NCBI GenBank assembly: GCA_963757065.1
Contig: CAVWQC010000007.1
Span: 124,001 to 188,000, forward strand
Length of the DNA stretch: 64,000 nt
Source: PNON01 sp963757065
GTDB taxonomy: Bacteria; Chloroflexota; Anaerolineae; Anaerolineales; Anaerolineaceae
Reading direction: 5' to 3'
In this document: in pieces, positions 19,743-30,118 of the stretch
Layout: every line of letters starts with the position of its first letter
Position numbering within the stretch: the stretch's first letter is position 1
Made by a program: the position numbers and the translations under genes
Notes under the pieces: model-generated
What the model saw: the letters and a program-made list of their open reading frames with translations, nothing else
What the model was told of the DNA's origin: nothing
Database searches by the model: none

Positions 19743-20510
19743 ATGAGAAAAGCAAAGTACCCAATATTGGAATTTGATTATACCCGGGTGGCAAAAATTG
19801 AACCTTCCTTCTCCCATAAAAAAGCGGAAGGGTATGAATATTGTGTAATTACTTTTTTTCGTGAAGTTCTCGAGAATATGGAAAAGAAAGGGTTGATCAA
19901 GGTTGTCAAACTATTGAATTGCGAAACTATGGATGTTCCAATCTATGAAATGGATTACAAGGGGAAAAAGATCCATTTATTTTTGGGATATGTAGGAGCG
20001 GCCGGGTCAGCAGCATTCCTGGAAGAGTTAATTGCCCTTGGTTTCAATAAATTCATCGTTTGCGGGGGAGCGGGTGTACTGAGAAAGGACATCGCCGTTG
20101 GACATTTGATCATTCCAACGTCAGCAATACGGGATGAAGGTGCTTCGTATCATTATCTTCCACCAGCCAGAGAAGTTGAATGCAACCCTGAAGTGGTAGT
20201 GAAGATCGAAGAAGAATTCAAAAAAGACAAGATCGAATATATAAAAGCAAAAACCTGGACTACCGATTCGTTTTACAGGGAGACAGAGAAGAAAATAGCA
20301 CTGAGAAAAACGGAAGGCTGCGTCACAGTGGAAATGGAGGCGGCAGCCTTTTTTGCGGTGGCCAAGTTTAGAAACATAAAATTAGGCCAGATCTTATATG
20401 GCGGAGATGACCTGAGTGATGTAGTTTGGGACAGCAGAAAATGGCATAATAGAGTTGAAATTCGGGAAAACCTTGTAGATATTTCGATCAGAATTTGTTT
20501 GTCTTTGTGA
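19743..20510 (+). CDS. Nucleoside phosphorylase (uridine phosphorylase/MTA-SAH nucleosidase fold)
   Basis: 255 aa. GYVGAAGSAAFLEELIALGFNKFIVCGGAGVL and the purine/uridine phosphorylase signature VEMEAAAFFAVAKF identify the PNP/UDP family. Such enzymes cleave a nucleoside to base and sugar-1-phosphate with phosphate, or with water. The substrate cannot be assigned. ATG at 19743 follows GGAG by eight bases; an in-frame ATG at 19731 is possible. Confidence 0.8.
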   Translation: MRKAKYPILEFDYTRVAKIEPSFSHKKAEGYEYCVITFFREVLENMEKKGLIKVVKLLNCETMDVPIYEMDYKGKKIHLFLGYVGAAGSAAFLEELIALGFNKFIVCGGAGVLRKDIAVGHLIIPTSAIRDEGASYHYLPPAREVECNPEVVVKIEEEFKKDKIEYIKAKTWTTDSFYRETEKKIALRKTEGCVTVEMEAAAFFAVAKFRNIKLGQILYGGDDLSDVVWDSRKWHNRVEIRENLVDISIRICLSL

Positions 20511-20562
20511 TTATGTAGAGTAAATCTTCCTGCCACCACAGCACTAACAAGGAGGTTGAAAC

Positions 20563-21021
20563 ATGAACGAACAAGCTCCACAACGAAGCATTGAACTATT
20601 CAAGTCAGGTTTTTTCTGTGCAGAGAGTGTGCTGCTGGCGATAGCAGAATACCAGGGGATCCAATCAGACCTGATTCCCAGGATTGCTACAGGGTTTTGC
20701 AGCGGTGTTTCCCGAACAGGCGGCATGTGCGGAGCTGTTAGCGGGGCAATTATGGGTATCAATCTCGTGGCCGGGAGAAATTCTCCTGAAGAATCAAACG
20801 AGCTCAGTTATACCCTGACTCAAGAATTGATCAGCCGTTTTGAAAAGCAATATGGATCAGTCAATTGCCGCCAATTGATGGGCTGCGACCTGGCTACCGG
20901 GGCAGGACAACAATATTTCATAAATAATAACCTCATGAATAATTGTCTGAAATATGCTGAAGATGCTACCAGAATGGCGATTTCACTTATATCTGAAATG
21001 AATAAGTCAACGACCAATTGA
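20563..21021 (+). CDS. C_GCAxxG_C_C family protein
   Basis: 152 aa with the diagnostic GGMCGAVSGAIMG segment preceded by conserved Cys (FFCAESVL, GFCSGVSR) and followed by NCRQLMGCDL. AAGGAGG precedes the ATG. Members are putative redox or metal proteins of unknown role. Followed by a long hairpin at 21059-21108. Confidence 0.85.
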   Translation: MNEQAPQRSIELFKSGFFCAESVLLAIAEYQGIQSDLIPRIATGFCSGVSRTGGMCGAVSGAIMGINLVAGRNSPEESNELSYTLTQELISRFEKQYGSVNCRQLMGCDLATGAGQQYFINNNLMNNCLKYAEDATRMAISLISEMNKSTTN

Positions 21022-21058
21022 CCGGTGGTACGATATGGGGGGTATCATAAAAGATTAC

Positions 21059-21108
21059 GAAAATTATTACCATCTATACACTGGTGGTATTAATATGTAA
21101 TAATTTTC
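21059..21108. terminator. Long hairpin between convergent genes
   Basis: 12-bp perfect arms GAAAATTATTAC/GTAATAATTTTC with a 26-base loop that itself contains ACCATC/GGTGGT. It separates the convergent genes 20563 (+) and 21173 (-), as expected for a bidirectional terminator. Confidence 0.6.
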
Positions 21109-21172
21109 TCTCGCTATGAAAACAGGCATAGTTGGATGGTTGGACCTCAAAAAGCTCCAACATATGCCATGG

Positions 21173-21697
21173 TTAATCCTCAACCTCAAGGGGAATGGGA
21201 GGGTTGTCAGGCCAATAAAGTGTGTAGGATTTTGGTAAGGGTTGGAATACCGTAAATCCCATTACAAAGTCATCCTCAGTAAACCATCCGCCCATCCCGC
21301 TATAGAATAATTGTGAAGCATCATCTCTTAATATGTAAATTTCATCGTTACTGTCCAGGATCAAATTTCGAAAATCTTCCAATGAAAATTCGCCCATCAC
21401 CAGTTTTTCCATGCCTGGTCGAGCCAAACCCACTAGCAGGAATTTATCTCCTGGAGGAGCCTTGGAACCATGAGCTTCATCAACCAGGCGCGCGGAAACA
21501 ATAATTAAATCCCCCATTGTGGTTTTTAGAAGAGGGTACTCTGTATCTGGACTTGATACTGTTTCTGTGCTTATTGCCGGTGCGTTCAAAGTAACAATTT
21601 CTTCTTTTCCCGAAGCTAAAGATTTGGATGAAAATGGAGTACATGACGATAAGAGAAACGCAATTGTCATAAGAATACTTATTCCTATGGTTCTCAT
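21173..21697 (-). CDS. Lipoprotein of unknown function
   Basis: 174 aa with lipobox LLSSCTP at about residue 19 and a Ser/Thr-rich linker. The mature part includes GDLIIVSARLVDEAHGSKAPPGDKFLLVGLARPG, consistent with a small exported beta-sandwich. No family assigned. Confidence 0.7.
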   Translation of the reverse strand: MRTIGISILMTIAFLLSSCTPFSSKSLASGKEEIVTLNAPAISTETVSSPDTEYPLLKTTMGDLIIVSARLVDEAHGSKAPPGDKFLLVGLARPGMEKLVMGEFSLEDFRNLILDSNDEIYILRDDASQLFYSGMGGWFTEDDFVMGFTVFQPLPKSYTLYWPDNPPIPLEVED

Positions 21698-21932
21698 ACT
21701 TAATCCTTTCTGAGAATAACTATTAGAATCAGGTACCCTTATTGGGAGTATGCAAAATTATCAAATGGCCAAAATCAAGGAAAGGATACCCGGTGATGCA
21801 ATGAATTGTCTATTTTGTGCCAGGCATACTCGATTCCTGGTGAAAAGAAACACGTCAGGTACGACATTTAACCGTGGTCTGGTTACTCTTCAACCTCGAT
21901 GCGATTCCACCAGGACCTGCGAACCGTTGTAA

Positions 21933-22511
21933 TCAGGCACATTGCTCAATAATGTGCCATATAAGATGTACGATCTTGCCACTATCGCGCAGAGTATTGA
22001 TCTGCTCCTGTACCGCCGGGTCCATCGAATCAATACCAAAATAGATTACTCCGCCCATGTCCTGGCGCTCAAAATAATCATCATATTGTGCGCCAGCCTC
22101 GGTGCTTTTAATGATTCCCCACCAGTCAGAAAATTCTTCAGCAGTACCTGGTGGCATATACCCTCCTGATGCGTTATTTTCTACAGTACTGCCATCGCTA
22201 TCTTTGATGGATGATTCAACTTCCGTGGCAGGTGTTGAGCTTTTTTGTATTGCCGGGCCACACTCGCCCCGGAAATAAGCCCACTCCTCACAAGTGCTGC
22301 CGTCCGGAAAAATGCATATTCCGCTTTGGCTGCCATCGGCAGCAGTGCGAATTTCGAGTTTATTTCCGTTCTGCTCGCAATTAACTGAAGCAGGGTTTGG
22401 CAAACCCACCTGAGGGATGTCCGTCGCAGGGGGAACAGGTGTCTGGGTTGGTGGCACAGTACAGGCAGCCAGTGCCATAATGATGATTGTGATTGCAAAA
22501 AGCCTTTTCAT
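21933..22511 (-). CDS. Lipoprotein with DUF333-like domain
   Basis: 192 aa starting at an ATG at 22511 with GAAGGAA upstream. Lipobox MALAACTV, then a Pro-rich linker. NPASVNCEQNGNKLEIRT and SGICIFPDGSTCEEWAYFRG match the DUF333 Cys-containing motif, found in small exported proteins once called putative hemolysins. The C-terminal part (MPPGTAEEFSDWWGII) is unassigned. Confidence 0.75.
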   Translation of the reverse strand: MKRLFAITIIIMALAACTVPPTQTPVPPATDIPQVGLPNPASVNCEQNGNKLEIRTAADGSQSGICIFPDGSTCEEWAYFRGECGPAIQKSSTPATEVESSIKDSDGSTVENNASGGYMPPGTAEEFSDWWGIIKSTEAGAQYDDYFERQDMGGVIYFGIDSMDPAVQEQINTLRDSGKIVHLIWHIIEQCA

Positions 22512-22608
22512 TTTTTCCTTCTTTCGTTTGATCCAATCTGGGCAAAGCCTCATTTCGCTGTGATCCAAAGATCTGCAGGCCTGCACGACTTGAAATTTCA
22601 ATGGGTTG

Positions 22609-23026
22609 CTAACTTACAAAATTTTGGGACATCATGATGATCAGCGGAATGATAAAGCATATTGATATGAATACGAATGCAAACAACATCCCATACTGAA
22701 TACCAGGGTAAAGTGAACCTTGTGGATAAATAAGCTGAAATATCGACCTTGTCACCCATAAAATGCTTGTTGCGGCTAGCATCACAATGATTGAGTATCG
22801 ATTTGACTTGTCTCCGTAAATGAAACAGGATATTCACTATTCCAAACAAAACCAGGGATAAAGAAAAGAACACATTAATCGCCCTGACAGCTGCTACCAA
22901 TTCCGTTGCATTGGCATCAATATAGGAAAACCACTTCCATGCCCTGGGGACGAAAAAGTGCCATATACCAAATCCAATGGAAGCTAAACTACCAAATGTC
23001 ACTAAGATCTTAACGAACTGATTCAA
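22609..23026 (-). CDS. Integral membrane protein (one frameshift)
   Basis: About 139 aa. TTG at 23026 follows GGAGGG by seven bases and gives MNQFVKILVTFGSLASIGFG. After a shift near 22815-22826 the frame continues YGDKSNRYSIIVMLAATSILWV to MMSQNFVS, adding two spans. Family unassigned. The break in a short A/T run resembles the other indels in the window. Confidence 0.6.
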
Positions 23027-23233
23027 AACATGACCCTCCGAAATTCTCGCATATGCACGGTGTGTTTGGATCGAACTTCTTGCATCCAGACATACCAACA
23101 GCATAAAATTATTGAATGCTTACATAGACGATTAAGTTATTATTTTGTTCCCCGATCGGATACCTTCCAGAATCGCTTTGGCTGCCACACCCCACTCGCC
23201 ATATCCTCCCATTTCCATGTTTGAATATTGATT

Positions 23234-23340
23234 TTACAGCTTTTGGCAGGGAAATTCTCCACAATAAGCACAGTTTACGAATTGGTGCTCCATACTGCAC
23301 TTCCTTACCTCACAAAACTCGCAATCATTGCCGCAGGTAC
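23234..23340 (-). pseudogene. Relic of a DUF3795-type Cys-rich protein
   Basis: In one minus-strand frame the segment reads CGNDCEFCEVRKCSMEHQFVNCAYCGEFPCQKL then stops. This matches the Cys pattern at the end of DUF3795 domains (C..C..R.C......NC..C...PC.KL). No complete gene surrounds it. Low-confidence remnant. Confidence 0.4.
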
Positions 23341-23452
23341 TTTTTGATAAAATCTAATTTAACCTGCCACTCTGGCATTCTCTGAATTAGGTGAGTGAGC
23401 TTATTTGCCTTCCAGGCGATTTGACTTTACCGTCAGTTATTTCCCGCCAAAA

Positions 23453-24036
23453 TTACTGATCATTTAATCCCTTACCATTGAGGATTTGCTGAGTATACTT
23501 TTCAACCCTTTCCGCCCGTGTTTTGGATTGTTTGGGTGCAGAAAAATAAAGAAGGTATGCTCTTTGCCGACCCGGGGTCAACGCATAAAATGCAGTATTC
23601 AACTCAGCGTTTTCTTCCAATTTAGTTAGAAATTCATCCGCAATCGCAAATTCTGATGCCTTTTTGTAAGGCACTTTCAATCCGGCCTTTTCCACTTCAA
23701 TGGCTTCGAGGATATAGGATTTCAAGATGGGTTCCAAGCTGGTTAATTTCTTGAACGTTGGTAAATCGAACCTGCCGCGCCGACTGCACATTCTCCGTTT
23801 GCTGGATCAGAATATGATGGGGATCCTTTAGCAATACACCTTTGACAAACAAATATGCACAGTATTCTTTAAATTCATGGATCAAAACGACGTTACTATT
23901 CAGAAAGGTGTAGCAGGGAACACCCCACTTCAATTCCTCGTTTAGCTGACAATCAAGGACGATGCTCCCTCAATTTCTCCTGTTCTTCACGCCACTTTTT
24001 GGATTTATTAAAATAAAAATCAACCTTTGGATTCAC
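23453..24036 (-). CDS. YdeI/OmpD-associated family protein (two frameshifts)
   Basis: GTG at 24036 after AAGGAG gives VNPKVDFYFNKSKKWREEQEKLR. After a shift near 23966-23974 it continues VLDCQLNEELKWGVPCYTF and FKEYCAYLFVKGVLLKDPH. After a second shift near 23746-23757 it continues LEPILKSYILEAIEVEKAGLKV to the stop at 23453. The full-length protein is the classic YdeI/DUF1801 two-part family of about 190 aa. Both breaks look like single-base indels. Confidence 0.7.
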
Positions 24037-24147
24037 TGTACTCCTTGATATGGTATGTCATTTATATACTGTATTTCAAGCTTTGAAATCAAGCCAGTCC
24101 AAAGGTTGACAACATGTTACTTCGGGGAGCCAGTGAAGGACCAGCCC

Positions 24148-24615
24148 TCAGCTTACAGCTTTCTTCACGAGTGCGATGATCTTTTCCTCATCAGCAGGGG
24201 TCAGCTTCTTAAGTGCGTAGCCGACAGGCCACAGATTGCCTTCGTCGAGCTTTGCCACATCACTGAAACCGAAGGTCGAGTACCTCGTTTTGAACTTCTG
24301 CGCACTCTGGAAGAAGCAGACGATCTTATCGTCCTTTGCATATGCGGGCATCCCGTACCAGGTTTTTGGTGACAGGCCAGGCACGGCGTCTTTGATGACC
24401 ACGTGAAGTCGCATAGCCATGGTTTTGTCCGGTTCCGTCATCTCGGCGATCTTCTCGAGCACAGCATTTTCTCCGTCCGCCTTGTTTGCGGCTGCTTTCA
24501 GTTCCCGGGCACGCTCCTTCATTGCGTCTTTTTCAAAGTCCGAGAATCCTTCGGATTTCTTGTTCTTCGCAGCTATGCCCTCAGTGTCTTTTTTTATTTC
24601 CTTTTTTGTACTCAT
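24148..24615 (-). CDS. DUF1801 domain protein with lysine-rich N-terminal arm
   Basis: 155 aa. A charged N-terminus (STKKEIKKDTEGIAAKNKK, then ERARELKAAANKADGENAV) precedes a DUF1801 core with KDAVPGLSPKTWYGMPAYAKDDKIVCFF and RYSTFGFSDVAKLDEG. It lies head-to-head with a MarR regulator at 24793, so it may be a target of that regulator. Confidence 0.8.
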   Translation of the reverse strand: MSTKKEIKKDTEGIAAKNKKSEGFSDFEKDAMKERARELKAAANKADGENAVLEKIAEMTEPDKTMAMRLHVVIKDAVPGLSPKTWYGMPAYAKDDKIVCFFQSAQKFKTRYSTFGFSDVAKLDEGNLWPVGYALKKLTPADEEKIIALVKKAVS

Positions 24616-24748
24616 GATTTTCTCCTTATATTGAATTTGATTGATAATCTTACTTTTGCTCGAGCCAAATCTTTTATGAAGTAAATCCTGGTTTTGGTGT
24701 CTCGCTCCAAATTACACAGCGCTTGTATTTGTCGATAATTAGTTATAT

Positions 24749-24763
24749 AATAAAGATACTTTA
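24749..24763. promoter_or_regulatory. Possible MarR operator
   Basis: ATAAAG-ATA-CTTTAT inverted repeat in the AT-rich region between the divergent DUF1801 and MarR genes. Short and AT-rich, so it could be chance. Confidence 0.3.
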
Positions 24764-24792
24764 TAATCAAGATAATGTATAGGGTACCGAAA

Positions 24793-25257
24793 ATGAATTC
24801 CACAAAGACAGATTTGAAGAAACGGGCTCTGAATGCGGTCAGGGATTATGGCATTCATTTGACACTCTTCCGAAACGCGATGAACGAATGGGCAGGCCTC
24901 AATGCGACGGATATGGAATGTCTTAGGATTTTATTCCTTAAGGGCACTTCCTCACCTTCTGAACTTGCCCGGTTTACTGGCCTCACTTCAGGTGCAGCGA
25001 CTGCCATGCTTGATCGGCTCGAAAAGGCTGGCTTAATTGAGCGAAGTTCTAACCCAGACGATCGTCGCGGAACTTTGATCGTTCCCGCGAAATCGAGTGC
25101 TGAAAAAGCTGCGTCATGGTTTGAATCGGCAAGAAAGGCACAAGACGAGTTAATTTCAAGTTACCCGGAAAATGAACTGGAAATCATTGCGGATGTCTTT
25201 GAGCGTTTTGCAAAATTGTGGGAACAGGAACAAGAGAAATTGCGAAAAGATCCATAA
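24793..25257 (+). CDS. MarR-family transcriptional regulator
   Basis: 154 aa winged-helix protein: NATDMECLRILFLKG, SPSELARFTGLTSGAATAMLDRLEKAGLIERS and the wing NPDDRRGTLIVP are typical of MarR. ATG 24793 is preceded by an AGGG; an in-frame ATG 18 bases upstream is possible. Diverges from the DUF1801 gene at 24148. Confidence 0.85.
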   Translation: MNSTKTDLKKRALNAVRDYGIHLTLFRNAMNEWAGLNATDMECLRILFLKGTSSPSELARFTGLTSGAATAMLDRLEKAGLIERSSNPDDRRGTLIVPAKSSAEKAASWFESARKAQDELISSYPENELEIIADVFERFAKLWEQEQEKLRKDP

Positions 25258-25524
25258 AAGCGGATTGATCCAAATCATCGATGAGCAGAATGCGTTTTGC
25301 CGCTTCGGGGTACAGATGGGTATAGGTGGAAAATGCCCATTATTACGGTAACCCCAACTTGGAATCAAATCAATACATCATCACGAATCCAAAAATTCTG
25401 GTGCGCGCTCTGTTGGGTAAGGTTATTTCAACAATCAACCAAAGCTTCATTACAATTCGACCTAATTTTATAGAAATCGACCGTCGTGTATACTTGCCAG
25501 CACGGAGTTTCAGCTTCCAGTAGA

Positions 25525-25989
25525 CTAATATTCTCCTTTTATTACAAAAAATGACCCCCGAATTGTTCCAGCCAGTTTAGACTTCTGTCTGGCAAACTTA
25601 AATTTCCCTTCCAGCTCCTTTGGAACTTCCATCCCTTCGGAAAGCTTAAAGCCAACAGCCCGTTTCTTCGGGTCATCAACTGTATACATGACGTTGAGCC
25701 CAAGGCCATCCTCATAAAAGACATAAGCAAATTTGATATTTTCCACTTGAAAACGCGACGTTTCCAGCGGTTTGGCGGCAAACGTAATATCCCGTTCTTT
25801 TTTCAAAATTTGGTTTACATAATCAAGGGTCTCCCGGCTTTCGCCTGCTGGTACAACCGTGAATTCATGCTTGTATTTGTTCATAAAGTAACGGGCTTCA
25901 TTAGCACGTAACCCAGCAAGCGCATCTGCTACAGGTGAAGACTCTAAACCAACCGTGGACACATTAATAAAATCAACTATCTTGGACAT
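25525..25989 (-). CDS. Hypothetical protein
   Basis: 154 aa, soluble. The ATG at 25989 is nine bases after AGGAG; an earlier in-frame ATG overlaps the ribosome site. Segments include GLESSPVADALAGLRANEARYFMNKYKHEF and FKFARQKSKLAGTIRGSFFVIKGEY. No family recognised. It faces the MarR gene across 267 bp in which I see no gene. Confidence 0.65.
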   Translation of the reverse strand: MSKIVDFINVSTVGLESSPVADALAGLRANEARYFMNKYKHEFTVVPAGESRETLDYVNQILKKERDITFAAKPLETSRFQVENIKFAYVFYEDGLGLNVMYTVDDPKKRAVGFKLSEGMEVPKELEGKFKFARQKSKLAGTIRGSFFVIKGEY

Positions 25990-26281
25990 TTTTATCATCT
26001 CCTTTTATTTTTATAATTTCTCTATAACTTGAAACTGCATTTAACTAATAATACACTGTTCAACAAAGAAGGCATATCGCTTTCCACACCTTTTTTCCAC
26101 ATTTCAATACTGCATCCTTTCGCTTTCCACTGGTTCCTTGCTTTTGCCGCTTAACTATTAATATTACAGACTTTTGGCCCACTTAAATGTTGCCGTATAA
26201 CCCCCAAAATGGATCCCAGAGCGATTATGATCATTCTGAACTCATTGCTAACCGAACGAATTCTGGTTACTCTCCAATCAT

Positions 26282-27178
26282 TTAAGCCGATTCGCCATTG
26301 ATCGGATTCAAATTTTCATCTGTAGATTTGGAATGAAAACGTCTGGGTCCGTAGAACACGACGACTACACTGGCCATGATCACCAATACCAAAAGCTCAT
26401 ATCCGCGTGTAGCATGCAAGAAAGGCAGGCTTGCTGAACCAAACATCACCATTACATCATATGCGGAATGGAACAGTGATACCAACAGGATACTCTCCCG
26501 GCTGTTGATATATAACCAGGTATAGAGGATTGAAATTGCCAGAATATCAGACATGAAGAGCAACAGATCCAAGGCATCATGCTTTGGCTGGAATGGCCAA
26601 AGGTTCGGCAAATGCCATAACCCCCAAATTACTCCCACACCCAGGCTGGCAATCAGGTCGGAATGTATTGTGCGGAGTTTCGGAAGGGCATATCCACGCC
26701 AGCCGATCTCTTCTCCTGCCACGATCACCAATCCTAACAGCAAGGTAAGGAGCAGCACAATGCTATTCTTTCCCAGGATCCCAAGCCAGTATCCCAGGGA
26801 CTGTAGCGGTGTAAGATCTCTGCTTATCAGCGAATAAAGAGCTGTTAAAGCTACAGTTCCAATGACTGGTAGCCCAATGGCTGCCAGATACAAAAGCGGA
26901 TTAAACTTCCATACAAATACTTTTGATAACAGGCGGGTCAGCCCGATACGGCCTTCCAGAACTGCTGTCAGGATGATTGCAGCGATGGCCGGGCCGAAAC
27001 CCCCGATCCACGTCAGGAAAGTAGATGGGGTTTCCCCTAATGCTGCGATGATCCATGTGGACCAGGAGAAAATAAAAGATAATACTATAAAAGCGATGAG
27101 AGGATGTTTTTTGATGAAGCCAAGATTCATCTGATAATTATACAGTTTCCCCTTCATTAGCATTAATAAATTATCCAA
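26282..27178 (-). CDS. CPBP-family intramembrane metalloprotease (CAAX type II)
   Basis: 298 aa, about 8 spans. All CPBP motifs are present: EEIGWRGYALPKL (EExxxR), GVIWGLWHLP and LVSLFHSAYDVM. These membrane glutamic/metallo proteases process prenylated or bacteriocin-related peptides; here the substrate is unknown. The exact start is unclear; ATGs at 27157 and 27130 are possible. Confidence 0.85.
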   Translation of the reverse strand: MDNLLMLMKGKLYNYQMNLGFIKKHPLIAFIVLSFIFSWSTWIIAALGETPSTFLTWIGGFGPAIAAIILTAVLEGRIGLTRLLSKVFVWKFNPLLYLAAIGLPVIGTVALTALYSLISRDLTPLQSLGYWLGILGKNSIVLLLTLLLGLVIVAGEEIGWRGYALPKLRTIHSDLIASLGVGVIWGLWHLPNLWPFQPKHDALDLLLFMSDILAISILYTWLYINSRESILLVSLFHSAYDVMVMFGSASLPFLHATRGYELLVLVIMASVVVVFYGPRRFHSKSTDENLNPINGESA

Positions 27179-27332
27179 TTTGATGATGCTTTATCTTTTC
27201 TCTGCTTAGCTGTTCAATCAAATCTTGAGGGAAAAATGATTCAAGCCCTCCATCCGAGCTGGACTTCTATCCGCAAATATAACTGTAATTACACGGAAGT
27301 AGTCTCATTAAATACGCATAAATAGTTATAAA

Positions 27333-29268
27333 TCAGCCCCAGACCTTTATCCGGTTAGTGCCTGCCATCAATCCTTCTATTGGACCTACAACCGGTTTTT
27401 CCGACCTGTGGTTCTCCCAGGTAATCTGAATTAATGATGATCGGATTCCCATTTGGGTCGTCAAAAATCGCATCAACGATTCTAACTGTGCCAAGTGTCT
27501 CGGTGGAAGCAATTCTTGTCGGAATATCAAACAGTTCTTGCGGAATGTTTATTTCCAGATACACCTTGCTGCCTTCTTCGAGAATTTTCACACCAGGGTC
27601 AAATGCTTTGTCGGTATACCCGTCTTTTTCGCGGTCAAAACTCTCTGCGCGGTTGAGGTACGCATTTGCAGAGATATAAACCGGCTGCTCCACTTTTATA
27701 AATTTCTCCAGATCGCCGACACCCAGACTTATCACCTTATCAATGTATTCATCATATGAGGCGGTATTCGGGTTATAACCATTCGTTCCACAATTATGAA
27801 TGCCTTTGCCACCGACAAAGAGGTTGTTGTAAACGCGATCGTCACCACCGTATACCACCGCAGTCCCTGCCACCGCTGTGGTATGCGGGAAGTGGTACGG
27901 TGTGGATCGGTCCAGTACTTTTTGCAAACCTATCTTTCCGCAGCAAAGATTATTCACATACGCTCCACCCTGCGCATCATTTTCGAAGGAGAAATCGGAA
28001 GCAAAAATGTTATTATCCACAAGGTATGGACCGTGGCTGACTTCCACCATCAGGTCCATATCGTTGTTGTAATACAAGTTTCCACTAACGCGAGTTCCTT
28101 GTGCTTGCCAGTCCAGCCAGGTACCCAGTGTACAGTTGTGAATCCGGTTGTGATGGATCTTCACATCGATGGCTGCATGCAATTTTATGCCAGCGATTTC
28201 ATAACCAAAAAATTCATGTTTGACAGCGATGTTATAAATGTGGTTGCCATAAATTTCACTGAAAATGCCGCCCATATGACCGACAATTGCGTTTTGGCCG
28301 CAGTCGTAGATCGTATTATTCCGGATGATATGTGAGCCGATTTTTTCCTTACTCCAACCAATCTGAAGTGAGCGGAAAACTGCTTCCATTTGATATTGAT
28401 AGCCGGGCTTCTGATGCCTTCTCGAGCATAGATTGTGCCCTGTGGAAGCTTCCTTGCCAATGCTTATTGCGCTGCATTTGGCATCGTGAATAATGTTATT
28501 TTCAATGATCCATCCCTTGCTCCAGTTTACACCCAAAAGACCAGGCTGATCGGCTGTCGGGGGAGCCCACGGGCTGGCAGCTTGTGCCATTTCGAATCCT
28601 CTGACCGTTATATAATTCAGTCCGGATTTTACAGGGTAGAAGCAGCATTTTCGAACATTGATCTCAACCATTTCCTCGTTTGGATCCGCACCCTGAAAGT
28701 TGGCGTAAATCGTTGTACTTTCCTCATTCGTTTCGCAAAACCATTGATAAACCGTACGCTCCGGATGGAGGATTTGCTCATCGGTTTTGAACCAGGGGAG
28801 GTTATGTACAGATGTGCGTATGGTTGGATTTATTACCTCATCCAGGGAATTGGCTTCATAAAAGGAAACACCATTAAGATAAACCTCGCCCGGATGACGG
28901 TATATGCTGGGATTGTACATGAACCAATCACCGCGAAGAATCTCCTTGTATGGATTGTATTCGTTGAAAAAGGTATTGGGGATGATAACTTTCCATACTG
29001 TCCCCTCATAATTCTCCCATGTTTGAATTCTTTCTGATCCTTTAATGACAACCTTTTCGTTATCGGCTGCTTCGTATGTGATCCTGCTGATATTGCTGTA
29101 ACCGCTGTGTTCAGGCTTAACCCATTCACGATACTCTCCTTCGTGAACAACAACCTTGTCTCCTGTCTCCGCAACCCTTGCTGCCTTGGAAATTGTTCGA
29201 AAAGGTTGAGTTTTGGTGCCTTCTGCTAAATCACTTCCTGTAACCGCGACATGGAATTCTTTATTCAT
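27333..29268 (-). CDS. Right-handed beta-helix glycoside hydrolase, GH141-like (one frameshift)
   Basis: About 644 aa when two frames are joined near 27392-27402 in a T run; the repaired end reads VGKPVVGPIEGLMAG. Conserved blocks (AAADNEKVVIKGSE-like N-terminus, NLPWF, GFEMAQAASPWAPPTADQPGL, SKGWIIENNIIHDAKCSAISIGKE, AGIKLHAAIDVKIHHNRIHNC) match a beta-helix family related to GH141 fucosidases/xylanases. No signal peptide, so probably cytosolic. GGAG lies eight bases before the ATG. It has no sugar-uptake genes beside it. Confidence 0.75.
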
Positions 29269-29418
29269 ACGTGTATCTCCCCTATTAGTTTTTCAATTAT
29301 TGAAATATTGTGATTGAATTTTAACATATCGTTGTCAATAATTTTGGACAATAAAGATATAAACTTACGGCAACAGTTGCTGAAAAGTATCAGAAATTTT
29401 TTGTATCTATAGTTAAAA

Positions 29419-29506
29419 TAAAAAAAAATTCCATCCCATTGGAAAGCGCTCAGCCATTTCCCAATTCATTGTGTGCGGGTGGATCTTGCTGGTGACTATT
29501 TCGACC
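29419..29506 (-). repeat. DUF35 3'-end relic with terminator (F)
   Basis: 29441-29450 repeats the right arm GGAAAGCGCT of the DUF35 terminator at 60503-60512, next to an A8 run. 29467-29506 repeats the core CATTG...GGATCTTGC-GGTGAC-ATTTC-ACC seen at 60581-60621, with about 29 of 40 bases matching by eye. It lies downstream of the minus-strand DinB gene. Confidence 0.6.
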
Positions 29507-29552
29507 AGTGTGAGAACAAAGTCAGGACCTGCGCTTATTCACCGCCCAGCGT

Positions 29553-30044
29553 TTACTTATTCTCATAGACGTAGAAAATATAATCTTGCGGTGTGGTCTT
29601 CACACCCAGGTCATTGAGTAATCTGAGAATTTGCGCACGATGATCTGTGCCGTGATTCACTACATGGAGAAGCACCTGCCACACGACGAGGTCTTTGTCT
29701 TCTTCCGGTTCTGGAATCGGTTTAGCGAACAACATCTCATCCTGCAACTCCGCTAGATAACTACGCATATTCTTCTCAACCCTGTCCCAGTGCTCACGAA
29801 TGGTCTTCCGATCGTCAAAGTCGGCGGTCGAAATAGGTTCGGAGGGTTCGATACCCTGCAGTTCGCTGAACCACACCTCATCCACCTCCATAAGGTGAAC
29901 GAGCTGGTTTCGAACAGACCCATGCGAATACTCCGTATCCTGTGTGAACAGGTCATTGGGTAGTGGGGCGATACAGGTATCCCACATCTTACGATTTTCA
30001 GCGAAGTGATAGTTGTAAAAATGGCGAAATGCATCCGCATTCAT
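29553..30044 (-). CDS. DinB-family protein
   Basis: 163 aa four-helix protein. Putative metal-binding histidines lie in NQLVHLMEVDEVWF and VLLHVVNHGTDHRAQILRLLNDLG, the usual DinB pattern. Members are thiol- or metal-dependent transferases of varied role. Confidence 0.85.
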   Translation of the reverse strand: MNADAFRHFYNYHFAENRKMWDTCIAPLPNDLFTQDTEYSHGSVRNQLVHLMEVDEVWFSELQGIEPSEPISTADFDDRKTIREHWDRVEKNMRSYLAELQDEMLFAKPIPEPEEDKDLVVWQVLLHVVNHGTDHRAQILRLLNDLGVKTTPQDYIFYVYENK

Positions 30045-30118
30045 GTAGTACCTTGTTCCTTAATATCTAGCGTCATATTTGTCATGGGATGATCAATCAG
30101 GTTTGGTTTTTTTACCAT

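Noticed and set aside
25265..25345. Minus-strand reading STYTHLYPEAAKRI, recalling the C-terminus of a tyrosine recombinase
   Set aside because: Stops lie directly upstream, no catalytic residues are present, and the same bases resemble the left end of R7. Too short to decide.
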